From CAVQEG01 sp963711465 (GTDB taxonomy: Bacteria; Bacteroidota; Ignavibacteria; OLB7): 64,000 nt of DNA. The stretch is taken from contig CAVQEG010000001.1 of NCBI GenBank assembly GCA_963711465.1, positions 992,001 to 1,056,000 of the forward strand, read 5' to 3'. The stretch's first letter is position 1, and each line of letters starts with the position of its first letter. Below are positions 1-9,179 of this stretch, piece by piece. Made by a program: the position numbers and the translations under genes. Under the pieces are notes generated by a model that did no database searches, was not told the DNA's origin, and saw only the letters and a program-made list of their open reading frames with translations.

Positions 1-825
1 CTTTGCATTCCTGTGTGCGCCACCGACGGGTTCGGGAACGATGGCGTCGGCGATGCGCAGTTCGACCAGATCGCGGGCGGTCAGACGCAGCGCTTCGGCG
101 GCCTGCTCCTTGTAGTCCCAGCTGCGCCAGAGAATACTGGAGCACGACTCGGGCGCGATGACCGAGTACCAGGTGTTCTCCATCATCAGGAACCTGTCTC
201 CCATTCCGATACCGAGCGCACCGCCGCTGGCGCCCTCGCCGATGACGACGTTGACGATCGGCGTGCGCAGCGTGGCCATCTCGAAGAGGTTGCGCGCAAT
301 GGCTTCGGCCTGTCCGCGCTCCTCGGCCTCGATGCCCGGGTAGGCGCCGGGTGTATCGATCATGGTCACAACCGGGAGATGGAACTTCTCGGCGAGTTTC
401 ATCAACCGGAGGGCCTTTCGGTATCCCTCGGGATTCGGCATTCCGAAGTTGCGGCGGAGATTCTCTTTGGTATCGTGGCCCTTCTGCTGACCGATCAGCA
501 TCAACTCGATGCCGTCGATCCGCGCCAGGCCACCGACGATGGCCGGATCGTCGCGAACGGCGCGGTCACCGTGCAGTTCGAAGAAGTCGTCGCACATGAT
601 CGCGACGTAGTCGAGCGTGTACGGCCGATCCGGGTGACGTGCCAGCTGCACGCGCTGCCAGCGCGTCAGCTGTTCGTAGACGCTGGTCCGCAGCCGGTCG
701 ACCTTCTGCTCGAGCACCTCGATCTCCGGACCGATGTCCAGCGCGTCGGACATCGAACGCATTTCCTCGATTTTGTCCTCGAGCTCCTGAATGGGACGCT
801 CGAACTCCAGCACATATTTCGCCAT
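1..825 (-). CDS. accA: Acetyl-CoA carboxylase carboxyltransferase subunit alpha (3' end off the left edge)
   Basis: Carboxyltransferase alpha subunit of acetyl-CoA carboxylase. With AccD it moves the carboxyl group from biotin-BCCP to acetyl-CoA to give malonyl-CoA, the first committed step of fatty-acid synthesis in the cytoplasm. The visible 275 residues start MAKYVLEFERPIQELEDKI, the usual N-terminal helical region. They continue through FGMPNPEGYRKALRLMKLAE, the IDTPGAYPGIEAEERGQ loop and GEGASGGALGIG, which bind the CoA ester and form the oxyanion site. The family is about 320 residues, so roughly the last 45 are outside the window. The ATG at 825 gives exactly the usual AccA N-terminus. 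The gene lies 85 bp downstream of the polysaccharide cluster on the same strand and may be read by its transcripts. Confidence 0.96.
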   Translation of the reverse strand, partial: MAKYVLEFERPIQELEDKIEEMRSMSDALDIGPEIEVLEQKVDRLRTSVYEQLTRWQRVQLARHPDRPYTLDYVAIMCDDFFELHGDRAVRDDPAIVGGLARIDGIELMLIGQQKGHDTKENLRRNFGMPNPEGYRKALRLMKLAEKFHLPVVTMIDTPGAYPGIEAEERGQAEAIARNLFEMATLRTPIVNVVIGEGASGGALGIGMGDRFLMMENTWYSVIAPESCSSILWRSWDYKEQAAEALRLTARDLVELRIADAIVPEPVGGAHRNAK

Positions 826-910
826 GGGCACTCACCGACCGACAACGGGATACTCGCCGCCGTCGCCGATCGGACTGACAGATGTTGCTACGGGAATCTC
901 AGGTTGAATT

Positions 911-2971
911 TCAATGGTGTCGCTGATGCGCATTACTGGCGGAGCCATTACCAGCCGGGACGACCGCAGCCGAAACCACACGGCGCGCGCGACGCTGGCG
1001 AATGACCGCCACGATAATCTCGCAGTCGAGAAGAAACGACTGATTCGTCTGGTAGTATTCCTCGAGCTGTTCTAGCTCGCGTGCGCTCATCGTCTCGGCC
1101 CCACAAAGCTCGGCGACAGTGAACGCTGGTGCACTCCGTCCTGCATCGTTCGGGCGGTGCGTGCCGCCCATCGATCCGCCGACGAGCGGTCGACGGCCGC
1201 TGGCCACTCCGATGAGCTCCCGAAGGCGCTCCAGTGGCGCGGAACTCATCAAATATACGAGCGGCGTGAACAACAGCACTACGCCCATGGCGATCACCGC
1301 ATCGGCCACCCGCCGCGTCCGTCGACGACGCCGTCGCCGACGGTCGACCGCCACCGGTCGCGCTCGCTCGGCGTCGTCATCGGCCCGCGCCAGCGACTCG
1401 AGCAGCGGTGAGGCGCTGGCAATGTGGAACTGCACGCGCTCGGCTCCGCCAAGTGTGATCGCCCGGGTGACCTCGCTGTAGCGAAGCGTCGCGTCGAGCA
1501 CGACGACATCGGTGATCCGGTGTTCCCGAACGATCTTGGCGAGATTCTCCACCGCCCCCACCACCGTATCGCTCACGCTGTCGGCGTCGCTGAATTCCGG
1601 TACGATCATCCCGACCAGCGCAACCGGTCGCCCGAAGAACGCGCGGCGGATCGCACTCCGCATGGCCGGATCGACACTGCTGCGGCCAAGGAAGGCCACC
1701 CGCCGGATCGACTCGGCTCCCATCGTTCGCCGCCATAGCAACCCGAGGAACCGAGTGGTGACGCCCACCGCCATTCCCAGTCCCGTCGAGACCGCCAGCA
1801 GACTGCGTCCGAACTGATAGTCCTTGAACAAGGTGAACAGCACGGTGAGCGTGAAGAATCCCAGCAGGTAACCGAATGCCGCGCCGCGCGGCTCCTCGGA
1901 GTCCCCCCGGTACCCGCCGGCAACGGCAATCGTGGCGATGAACACGACCGGCGGAACCACCAGTACCGTCGGCAGGGCCCACGAGGGAAGCGCCAGCGGG
2001 GCACCCGCCTTCATCCACTCGGCAAGCATGAGTCCGATCAATACCGCGCTGGCGTCGAGGATCGCCAGCGGCCAGTGCGGAAGCCGCTCCACCACCCGCG
2101 CGATCAGCCGTCGAACCTGAATTCCGATCCGCACGAGCATGAGCAACGGTAGGTTCGAACGGAAGTGCTTCCGCGCAAAGATTTCCATGGCCTCGTAGAA
2201 CACGGCCAGCGAATCGATCGAGCTGCGACGCGTGCTCTCGCCCTTGATGTGTACGATCGTCGTCTCGGGTCGGTAGTGTATCTCCCACCCCTTCTGACGG
2301 GCACGGTAGCAGAGGTCGAGATCCTCGCCGTACATGAAGAAGTCGAGATCGAATCCGCCGAGTTCCCGCAGCATCCAGGCGCGACAGAACATGAAGCAGC
2401 CGCAGATCGCCTCGACCGAGGCACTCTCGTCGGGGTCGAGATAGGTCATGTTGTACTCCCCGAACAGACGCGATCCGGGGAACAGGCGACTGAGGCCGAA
2501 CACACGGCAGAACGAGGACCACGGCGAGGGGAAGCCACGTTTCGACGCACGATCGAACGACCCGTCGGGAAGAATCACCTTGCTGCTGGCGAATGCGACG
2601 TCGTCGTGGCGGTCCATGTAGTCGGTCATCACCGAGAGCGTCTTCTCCTCGACGATGGTATCGGGGTTGAGCAGCAGGATGTATTCACCGTGCGCGCGCT
2701 CGATGCCGATGTTGTTGGCAGCGCCGAAGCCGAGATTCTCCTCGAGGGCGATGGTGGTGATCCAGGGAAAGCAGCGATTGAGTTCCGCGACGGCACCGTC
2801 ACTGGAGGCATTGTCGACGACGATCACCTCGCCACTGACCGATTCGAGGGCACCTTCCAGCGATCGGACGCAGTTGAGCAGCAGGTCGCGAACGTTGTAG
2901 TTGACGATCACGACCGACACACGCGGTGCGTCGGAGCGGCCATCGGCGGTATGAGTCGTGGTCGGGCTCAT
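911..2971 (-). CDS. Membrane glycosyltransferase GT2 fused to a collapsed phosphoglycosyltransferase-like module
   Basis: A 686-residue protein. Residues 17-270 are a rhamnosyltransferase-like GT2 domain with VSVVIVNYNV, VVDNASSDGA, the LLNPD nucleotide-sugar motif (about 99-103) and YGEDLDLCYR (about 214-223). Residues 300-415 carry several membrane helices. Residues 420-530 resemble the CoA-binding-like Rossmann domain of polyprenyl glycosylphosphotransferases (RRVAFLGRSS...ITDVVVLDA). A run of eight arginines (545-552 after an Asp) leads into one helix (about 555-575). Next comes RELIGVASGRRPLVGG, which recalls the NxLxGDMSxVGPRP motif, and LEEYYQTNQSFLLDCEII, which recalls the C-terminal helix of sugar transferases. 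The catalytic segment between helix and motif is missing. The ATG at 2971 is preferred because earlier starts run into the upstream gene. It probably adds a sugar to the repeat unit; the fate of the C-terminal module is unknown. Confidence 0.85.
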   Translation of the reverse strand: MSPTTTHTADGRSDAPRVSVVIVNYNVRDLLLNCVRSLEGALESVSGEVIVVDNASSDGAVAELNRCFPWITTIALEENLGFGAANNIGIERAHGEYILLLNPDTIVEEKTLSVMTDYMDRHDDVAFASSKVILPDGSFDRASKRGFPSPWSSFCRVFGLSRLFPGSRLFGEYNMTYLDPDESASVEAICGCFMFCRAWMLRELGGFDLDFFMYGEDLDLCYRARQKGWEIHYRPETTIVHIKGESTRRSSIDSLAVFYEAMEIFARKHFRSNLPLLMLVRIGIQVRRLIARVVERLPHWPLAILDASAVLIGLMLAEWMKAGAPLALPSWALPTVLVVPPVVFIATIAVAGGYRGDSEEPRGAAFGYLLGFFTLTVLFTLFKDYQFGRSLLAVSTGLGMAVGVTTRFLGLLWRRTMGAESIRRVAFLGRSSVDPAMRSAIRRAFFGRPVALVGMIVPEFSDADSVSDTVVGAVENLAKIVREHRITDVVVLDATLRYSEVTRAITLGGAERVQFHIASASPLLESLARADDDAERARPVAVDRRRRRRRRTRRVADAVIAMGVVLLFTPLVYLMSSAPLERLRELIGVASGRRPLVGGSMGGTHRPNDAGRSAPAFTVAELCGAETMSARELEQLEEYYQTNQSFLLDCEIIVAVIRQRRARRVVSAAVVPAGNGSASNAHQRHH

Positions 2972-3018
2972 CGACGAATGTGGCGGCGTGAGTCGGCGGC
3001 AGCCATCGCCCGTTAGGA

Positions 3019-3786
3019 TTAGTGGTCCGCCGGTGCTGCAAGGAAGCGGCGGCGGAGTCGGCCGGTGAGTTTCCCCATGCGCAGCTTCCACACCATGGTG
3101 GCGGCCTCACCGATGATGTTGCCCGACATCTTCGACACGCCGCTTCGTCGATCAACGAAGACGATGGGGATCTCACGGATTACGCCTCCGAGAGACCACA
3201 CCAGGAAGTTGAGCTCGATCTGGAACGAATACCCGTTGGAGCGGATCTTCGACAGATCGATGCGACGGAGGACGTCGGTACGGAAGCATTTGAATCCGCC
3301 GGTGGCATCGCGCAGCGGCATTCCGGTGACGATGCGCGAATAGATGTTGGCGAAGTAGCTGAGCAGCAGCCGGCTCATCGGCCAGTTGACGACGTTGACG
3401 CCCTGGATGTAGCGCGAGCCGATCACCAGGTCGGCCGAGCGGATCTCCTCGAGGAACCTGGGAATCATCGCCGGGTCGTGCGAGAAGTCGGCATCCATCT
3501 CCATGCAGACCGGGTAGCCGTGTTCGATGGCGTACTCGAAGCCGCGACAGTAAGCCGTTCCCAGCCCCATCTTCCTCGGTCGACGCAGCAGGTGCACACG
3601 TGGCTGCTGGCGCATCACCGATTCGATGTACTCGCCGGTGCCGTCGGGGGACCCGTCGTCGACGAAGAGGATATCCACGCGAGGATCGACCGCGAGGACC
3701 TGGTCGATCAGCGTAGGCACGTTCTCGATTTCGTTGTAGGTCGGGATGATGACCAGGGCCCGATCCGGCTCAAGCGGTGTCGACAC
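3019..3786 (-). CDS. Dolichol-phosphate mannose synthase-like GT2 glycosyltransferase
   Basis: A 255-residue GT2 enzyme of the polyprenol-monophosphomannose synthase (DPM1-like) type. It starts LVIIPTYNEIENVPTLIDQV, then has ILFVDDGSPDGTG, the metal-binding MEMDADFSHDP segment (about residues 95-105) and GSRYIQGVNVVNWPMSR, all typical of DPM1 proteins that move a hexose from a nucleotide sugar to polyprenyl phosphate. It has no C-terminal membrane domain and matches the short soluble form. Start is GTG at 3786, 3 nt downstream of the stop of the preceding phosphotransferase gene, so translation is probably coupled. In this locus it could make a lipid-linked sugar donor for a membrane glycosyltransferase. 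Substrate cannot be read from sequence. Confidence 0.9.
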   Translation of the reverse strand: MSTPLEPDRALVIIPTYNEIENVPTLIDQVLAVDPRVDILFVDDGSPDGTGEYIESVMRQQPRVHLLRRPRKMGLGTAYCRGFEYAIEHGYPVCMEMDADFSHDPAMIPRFLEEIRSADLVIGSRYIQGVNVVNWPMSRLLLSYFANIYSRIVTGMPLRDATGGFKCFRTDVLRRIDLSKIRSNGYSFQIELNFLVWSLGGVIREIPIVFVDRRSGVSKMSGNIIGEAATMVWKLRMGKLTGRLRRRFLAAPADH

Positions 3787-3789
3787 GCG

Positions 3790-5289
3790 TTATGCCTGTC
3801 CTTTTCTCTGAATGACGCGGATGATCGTCCGCAGGATGATCTCGATGTCCAGCCGCAGCGACATGTTCTCGATGTAGAAGAAATCGTGACGCAGACGCTC
3901 CTGGACGAATTCAATACTTGGCACCGGATCGTCCATCTGGACCTGATTCCAGCCGGTGAGTCCCGGCTTGACACGCAGTCGTCGCGGGTATGATGGCAGC
4001 ACCTCGCTGAAGCGGCTGACGAACTGCGGTTGCTCCGGACGCGGGCCGACGATGCTCATGTCGCCGACGAGGATGTTGAAGAACTGCGGCACCTCATCGA
4101 GGTGGCTGCGGCGGAGAATCCGGCCGACGTGCGTCACGCGCGAGTCGTTGGCTTCCGTCCAGCCGTCGGCACCCTTTCCGATCAGATGTGCATCGGTACG
4201 CATCGAGCGGAACTTGTGAATGGTGAACTCCCGCCCTCCCAGTCCGATCCGCGGCTGCGAATAGAACACCGGACCGCGATCCTCGAGTTTGACCGCAAGT
4301 GCGATCGCAAGCCAGAACGGGAATCCGAGTACCAGCACGACGAGACTGAAGGCAACGTCGAAGATGCGTTTCAGGTGCTCCTCCCAGGCAGGCATGATCC
4401 GCGGGTTGATCTCGATCAGCGGAATGCCGTAGAGGTGCTGCGCACGCGCCTGACCGCTGACGAGATCGTAGAGGTCCGGAATGATTTTGATCGTGGTGTC
4501 GGCCACCGACGTCTCTGTCATCAGCATCGGCACGAGCTCACGCTCCTTCTCGATGGCAAGCACCGTCACCTCCACCCCGTTGCCGGCAATCACGCGGTCG
4601 ATGTCACCGATCGTCCCGATCGACCGCTGCTGGAATGCGCCCGGCACCACTGAGTCGGTCGAAATCGTTCCGACAACCAGAAAGCCAAGCTCCGGCGCCA
4701 GGTCGAACATCTCAAGCAACTGACGGCTGCGCGGTGAATCGCCCACGATGATCGTCCGCCGCAGACCGATACCCCTGCGCCGCAACCGCCTGACAACGAC
4801 GCGCACGAAGTATCGGCCAAGTGCCAGTGCAGCGGCAATCAGGCAGAAGTAAATCAGCAGCGAAACGAACCTGTTGCTCCGCGAGTCTCCAGCCGGCGTC
4901 GCCGTCTCCAGGTACAGCGCGATCACCAGCATGAAGAATCCGATCAGCAGCACCTTCAGGATGGCGTAGTACTCGTCGAACAGCGCACGGTTGTGGACCG
5001 CCACGTACATCCCGAAGAACCAGAAGAGGAACAGCCAGCAGAGCGTGACCATCACGCTCACCTGAAAGAAGAGCCACAACGGCACGACCGACAGGTCGGT
5101 GAACAGACCGCTGTTGACCCTCACTGCGTAGAACACTGCAAAGGAGGCCATCAGCGCGACCGTGTCGGCCGCCACCACCATGCTCTGAATGCCCCGCGGC
5201 GACTTTACCAGGCGCAGCAGCAGTCCGCTCAGTCGACGCCGTGACGGCGCCAGCGGCTGCTCGGCCACGTGTTGTGCCGATGGGTTCAT
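3790..5289 (-). CDS. Initiating polyprenyl-phosphate sugar phosphotransferase (WbaP/WcaJ-like)
   Basis: A 499-residue polyprenyl glycosylphosphotransferase. It starts surface-polysaccharide repeat units by moving a sugar-1-phosphate from a UDP-sugar to undecaprenyl phosphate. Four membrane helices lie at about 38-58, 70-92, 110-130 and 140-165. A Rossmann-like CoA-binding domain follows (about 175-290, RRTIIVGDSPRS). The catalytic bacterial sugar transferase domain (305-499) has LKRIFDVAFSLVVLVLGFPF, EDRGPVFYSQPRIGLGG, FTIHKFRSMRTDA, LDEVPQFFNILVGDMSIVGPRP (about 397-418) and RVKPGLTGWNQV. All family motifs are intact, so this is the functional initiator of the locus. An ATG at 5289 overlaps the upstream stop as ATGA and skips 44 poorly conserved residues of the longer open frame. 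Confidence 0.95.
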   Translation of the reverse strand: MNPSAQHVAEQPLAPSRRRLSGLLLRLVKSPRGIQSMVVAADTVALMASFAVFYAVRVNSGLFTDLSVVPLWLFFQVSVMVTLCWLFLFWFFGMYVAVHNRALFDEYYAILKVLLIGFFMLVIALYLETATPAGDSRSNRFVSLLIYFCLIAAALALGRYFVRVVVRRLRRRGIGLRRTIIVGDSPRSRQLLEMFDLAPELGFLVVGTISTDSVVPGAFQQRSIGTIGDIDRVIAGNGVEVTVLAIEKERELVPMLMTETSVADTTIKIIPDLYDLVSGQARAQHLYGIPLIEINPRIMPAWEEHLKRIFDVAFSLVVLVLGFPFWLAIALAVKLEDRGPVFYSQPRIGLGGREFTIHKFRSMRTDAHLIGKGADGWTEANDSRVTHVGRILRRSHLDEVPQFFNILVGDMSIVGPRPEQPQFVSRFSEVLPSYPRRLRVKPGLTGWNQVQMDDPVPSIEFVQERLRHDFFYIENMSLRLDIEIILRTIIRVIQRKGQA

Positions 5290-6452
5290 TCGACTCGTTG
5301 ACTGGTCCACATCGCCAGCCCGCCCGAGAACGCCGCGCGTACCGAGCCGATCGTAAGACTGACGACCATAGCCGTGAAATATAGAGGATAGAGCACTATC
5401 GGGAAATTCAGCTCCAGCCACTCACAGAGTGCCCCGAAGCCGATCACCAGCAGCCATCCGACGCATACGATCGCGATCGTCTCGTGCAGTGCCTCGCCGG
5501 TCATCAGTGCCAGCACGATTGAACTCAGTCCGAGCAAGCCGGCCGGAATCGCCGCGAGGTTGCGAAGAAGCTTGTGTGACCAGATCTCGAAGCCCACCCA
5601 TGAGCGCCAGGGGTAGCGCGTGCGGTCGAACGCCAGGAACGTCGCGGTCGACTGCTGGCCCATTCGCAAACGGCGGCGGACCTCCGTCCAGATGCTCCGC
5701 CGCGTGGTTTCGTACAGAAGGAACCGCGGCTCGTACCAGACCCTCCGGCCGTTGAGCGGAATCGTGATCGACAAATTCGTGTCGTCGGAAAGCCGGTAGT
5801 CGCGAAGCGGCGTGTAGGCACCACGCCGAACCGCATAGCATGGACCGGTCGGTGCCACCGTCGTCCAGACGAGCGATTCGTTTGCACGAAGCGAATTCTC
5901 CATGGCGACGAACTTCCGCTCTCCGGCCGAACCGGCCGAGTGCCGCCGGTCGTAGTGCTCGACGCGACAGACCACCCCTCCGACGCGCTCGTCGGCAAAG
6001 CACGCAACCGCGTGAGCCAGCGACGCAGGATCGAGCACTACGTCGGCATCGGTGAAGACGATCACCTCCGCATCGACGGCGGCAGCCAGCTCGTAGACGA
6101 TTCTCGTCTTGCCGCATCGCTCGTAGCGCGTCAGGTGAATGCTCGCGTCGCGCGCGGCGTATTCCCGAATGATGTCGTCGGTACCGTCGGTCGAACCATC
6201 CGAGCCAATGTGAAATTCCAGCAGCTCTCTGGGATATTCGAGCGACAGGTAGTTGTCGATGCGCTGGCGAATATTGGCCGCCTCGTTGTATGCCGCCATC
6301 ACGAATGCCACCCGCGGTCGGTACGAGGCGTCGGCATCGACCGGGCGAGGACGCAGGCGAGCGATGATCCACATCACCAGTGGATATCCGACGAACACGT
6401 AGAGCAGCCAGGCAAGCGCGAGCCAGAACAGTATCGTCACCGCGACGATCAT
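5286..6452 (-). CDS. Membrane-anchored GT2 glycosyltransferase (cellulose-synthase-like fold)
   Basis: A 388-residue GT2 enzyme. One N-terminal helix (3-25) precedes a cytoplasmic domain with VAFVMAAYNEAANI, IGSDGSTDGTDDI, VIVFTDADVVLDP (DAD metal site, about 132-144) and APTGPCYAVRRG. Three or four C-terminal helices lie at about 300-375. A candidate acceptor-base motif is LSDDTNLSITIPLNGRRVWY, and RRLRMGQQST stands where processive enzymes have Q(Q/R)xRW; here the Trp is not conserved. It probably adds one sugar to the lipid-linked repeat rather than polymerising. Its 4-nt ATGA overlaps with both neighbours place it in the tightly coupled core of the operon. Confidence 0.88.
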   Translation of the reverse strand: MIVAVTILFWLALAWLLYVFVGYPLVMWIIARLRPRPVDADASYRPRVAFVMAAYNEAANIRQRIDNYLSLEYPRELLEFHIGSDGSTDGTDDIIREYAARDASIHLTRYERCGKTRIVYELAAAVDAEVIVFTDADVVLDPASLAHAVACFADERVGGVVCRVEHYDRRHSAGSAGERKFVAMENSLRANESLVWTTVAPTGPCYAVRRGAYTPLRDYRLSDDTNLSITIPLNGRRVWYEPRFLLYETTRRSIWTEVRRRLRMGQQSTATFLAFDRTRYPWRSWVGFEIWSHKLLRNLAAIPAGLLGLSSIVLALMTGEALHETIAIVCVGWLLVIGFGALCEWLELNFPIVLYPLYFTAMVVSLTIGSVRAAFSGGLAMWTSQRVE

Positions 6453-7678
6453 CGGCTTCCCTGTCGTCGTTGCGGTTCGTTACGACGTGAACACCGCGCT
6501 ACCACGTCCACCAGTCGTTCCTCGAGACGCCGACCGATGCGGTCCTGCGAGAAGGTCTCGGCCACGAACCGACGAGCGCGTTCGGCCATCGCCCGACGCT
6601 CGTCCGGATGTTGCAGCAGACGGACGACAGCATCGGCAAAGTCGGGCGCGGTATCGGCACGCACGTAGTGCACACCCGGTTCGGCGGGATTGCCTTCTGC
6701 ACCGAGCGACGTGCTGACTACCGGAAGCCCGGCGGCCATCATCTCGATCAGCTTGACGCGCATTCCCCCTCCCGCGCGAAGCGGGATCAGTCCCAGAGTC
6801 GACCGTGTGTAGAACGGCGCGATTGACGCCACGTGACCCTCGATCCGGAACCACTCGCTGTCGGCCGGCAGGCGATCGCGCGGCGGCTCGGCCCCGATCA
6901 GGTACAGCACCACCTCCGGCACTCGCGAGCGTATCGACGGCAGCACGTCGTCTGCGACCCACATCGCCGCATCGGCGTTCGGCGCCCAGGCGAGGTGCCC
7001 GCTCATGACGAGCGATGCTGCGTCGCGTCCCTCCTCTCCGACGTACGCGAAGCGTTCGAGGTCGACCGCCGCCGGCACCGTCGATACCCGGGCGGTGGGC
7101 ACGTGCGCCGCGATGGATGCGGCGTCACGCTCGGTGATGGCGATCACCTCGTCGGCCTCGGCATAGTGCGGCAGTTCGAAGCGCCGCCAGCGGCCGCCCT
7201 GCATCCGGATGAAGGCACGCACCAGCGGGTTGGCGACGGTATCGGCATGTCGATCGTAGACTTCGAATTCCACGTTGTGTGAGCGGAGGACGAACGGCAG
7301 TCCATGGCGCCGCTTCATGTAGGCGCCGTACTGCGCGACGTGAATTTCCTCGACCAGTACGACGTCGAATCCCACCTCCGCCTCGAGTCGGTCGAGCTGG
7401 TCGTAGACGCAGCGTCGATCGCGCTTCCACTGCGTGTAGGGAGCCGTGGTGGTCAGCGAAACGGCTACTCCGAGGAGCCGCGGAATCCGCCGGCCCTCGA
7501 CGGCATGCACCTGTGCGATCTCTTCCAGCGGCGTCGCACCAGGCGACGATTCTCCTACCGCTACGATGTGAATGTCATGACCGCGGGCGGCCAGCTCGCG
7601 TGCGCCCTGCTCCATGACGATGCGGGCACCGTCGGTGGGTGGCCAGGGCAACTTGGAGGTGATTTCCAGAATCTTCAT
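6449..7678 (-). CDS. GT4 family glycosyltransferase
   Basis: A 409-residue GT-B fold glycosyltransferase. The N-terminal domain starts MKILEITSKLPWPPTDGARI, with the usual glycine-poor acceptor loop and a bundle of basic residues. The C-terminal nucleotide-sugar domain has VMSGHLAWAPNADAAMW, then PLRAGGGMRVKLIEMMAAGL and VVSTSLGAEG, the GT4 donor-binding segment that contains the E(x7)E-like region. The ATG at 7678 is chosen over an earlier one because MKILEITSKLPWPP is the standard family N-terminus. It probably adds an internal sugar of the repeat unit in the cytoplasm. Its stop overlaps the next start by 4 nt. Donor and acceptor are unknown. Confidence 0.92.
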   Translation of the reverse strand: MKILEITSKLPWPPTDGARIVMEQGARELAARGHDIHIVAVGESSPGATPLEEIAQVHAVEGRRIPRLLGVAVSLTTTAPYTQWKRDRRCVYDQLDRLEAEVGFDVVLVEEIHVAQYGAYMKRRHGLPFVLRSHNVEFEVYDRHADTVANPLVRAFIRMQGGRWRRFELPHYAEADEVIAITERDAASIAAHVPTARVSTVPAAVDLERFAYVGEEGRDAASLVMSGHLAWAPNADAAMWVADDVLPSIRSRVPEVVLYLIGAEPPRDRLPADSEWFRIEGHVASIAPFYTRSTLGLIPLRAGGGMRVKLIEMMAAGLPVVSTSLGAEGNPAEPGVHYVRADTAPDFADAVVRLLQHPDERRAMAERARRFVAETFSQDRIGRRLEERLVDVVARCSRRNEPQRRQGSR

Positions 7679-7715
7679 CGACACGATTCGTTGAGCGATT
7701 CGACCGCGGAATGCA

Positions 7716-9179
7716 TCAGGTGATTCGCAGTGCCCGCAATTCGCGGATTTCCGAGGGAAGCACCACACGCAGCGCGAGCAGGGCGAGGACCAACGTGGAA
7801 ATCACCACGGCACTCCGCGCCACGACGCCCAGTGGGGTGCTCACCCACAGCACGAGCGCCAGCAGCGCGGCCGCCGGTGCCAGCCGGACGAGCGCCGCGA
7901 GCACACCGGAGCGCATCTGCTCACGTGTGGCGTACACCTGCCAGCCAATGAGCACCACCTGTGCAACGACCTTCGCCGCAATCACGCCGGGGATTCCGTA
8001 GGGTCCCACCAGTGCCGCCTCGAGCACCAGCGCGACGGCGAAACTGATTACCGCGCCAATGAGCACCTGCCGTCGCTGGCCGATGAACAGCAGGAGAATG
8101 TCCAGCAGGATGATCAGGAACGTGAGCGCTTCGTTGATCCCGTAGTAGCGGAAGATGTAGTTCTCCGCGATGTACTCCTGTCCGAAGAGCGCCATCACCT
8201 GGCGACTGAAGAGAAACGTCCCGGCACAGACGACGAGTCCGACGACGAGCACCGCACGCGATGCGATCGAGCAGAGAAATTCCATCGACACGTCGCGCCG
8301 GGTTCCCTTGTATACCTGGGCGATCACCGGCGCGATTCCCGCACCGATGGCAGTGGCGATGAACGACAGTCCCATCAGTGGTCGTACCGCGGCGCCGAAG
8401 GCAGCGACCTCGGTCGTCGGAAGCGCGGCGTCGATGACGAAGACCTCGAGCTGACCGAACGCCTGCCCGAGTATCACCATGACGCCGATCGGCAACGCGG
8501 CAAAGAAGATCGCCCTGAGGTACCGGCTGGAGACGCGCTGCGAGAGATACGACTGCAATCGACCACTGCGCCACAGCGGCCAGGCGAGCAGCACGAATCC
8601 GGGAACGCTTGTGACCGCCAGCGCGAGCATCACGTCCAGAATGTCCAGCTGCCCCACACGACTGGCGCCGAGCACGATTGCCAGCATCAGCAGCATGTCA
8701 CCGATCGCCACCGTTGGGATCACGTAGGTGCGCCCATAGAGCCGCCAGATCATTTCGAAGAACTGCCGCATGCCGATCAGGCGCGAGGAAAGCAGTAGCG
8801 CGACGATGCCGATGTCAACGTACAGGAGGATTTCCGCGTTGCCCCGGAGCACCAGATAGACGTTGGCCAGGAGCGCACCGGTCACGATGGCGAACGCGCG
8901 AATGATCATTCCGGCCTTGAGCACCGGAGTGGCAGCGCGTCCGGCGATCGACAACCGCGGCAGCACGAGCGGGTTGAGTCCGAATTCGCCGATCCCACTG
9001 ACGATCACCAGCACCGAAATCGTCAACGTGTAGATGCCGAAGTCGGTCTTGGTGAGCACCCGGACGATCACTAGGTTCATCGCGAACGCCGTGGCCGCTC
9101 CAAGGGCCTGCAGCACAACCGTCGTGGCCGTGTCCGCGCCGACGCCGAGCCGGCGCACGCGCCTTGTGATCAGATTCAT
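7716..9179 (-). CDS. Wzx-type polysaccharide flippase
   Basis: A 487-residue polytopic membrane protein with 12-14 predicted helices, of the polysaccharide biosynthesis/MATE-like flippase superfamily (RfbX/Wzx). The start MNLITRRVRRLGVGADTA is followed by VLQALGAATAFAMNLVIVRV and LTKTDFGIYTLTISVLVIVS, the typical first two helices and loop. It would flip undecaprenyl-diphosphate-linked repeat units to the periplasmic face, where the polymerase encoded just upstream assembles them. The ATG at 9179 overlaps the wzy-like stop as ATGA. The same frame is open much further upstream, but that part is antisense-like sequence inside wzy. Confidence 0.92.
   Translation of the reverse strand: MNLITRRVRRLGVGADTATTVVLQALGAATAFAMNLVIVRVLTKTDFGIYTLTISVLVIVSGIGEFGLNPLVLPRLSIAGRAATPVLKAGMIIRAFAIVTGALLANVYLVLRGNAEILLYVDIGIVALLLSSRLIGMRQFFEMIWRLYGRTYVIPTVAIGDMLLMLAIVLGASRVGQLDILDVMLALAVTSVPGFVLLAWPLWRSGRLQSYLSQRVSSRYLRAIFFAALPIGVMVILGQAFGQLEVFVIDAALPTTEVAAFGAAVRPLMGLSFIATAIGAGIAPVIAQVYKGTRRDVSMEFLCSIASRAVLVVGLVVCAGTFLFSRQVMALFGQEYIAENYIFRYYGINEALTFLIILLDILLLFIGQRRQVLIGAVISFAVALVLEAALVGPYGIPGVIAAKVVAQVVLIGWQVYATREQMRSGVLAALVRLAPAAALLALVLWVSTPLGVVARSAVVISTLVLALLALRVVLPSEIRELRALRIT

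Noticed and set aside
2165..3016. 283-codon plus-strand frame opposite the GT2 fusion gene
   Set aside because: Shadow of the glycosyltransferase; composition is typical of antisense frames in this window.
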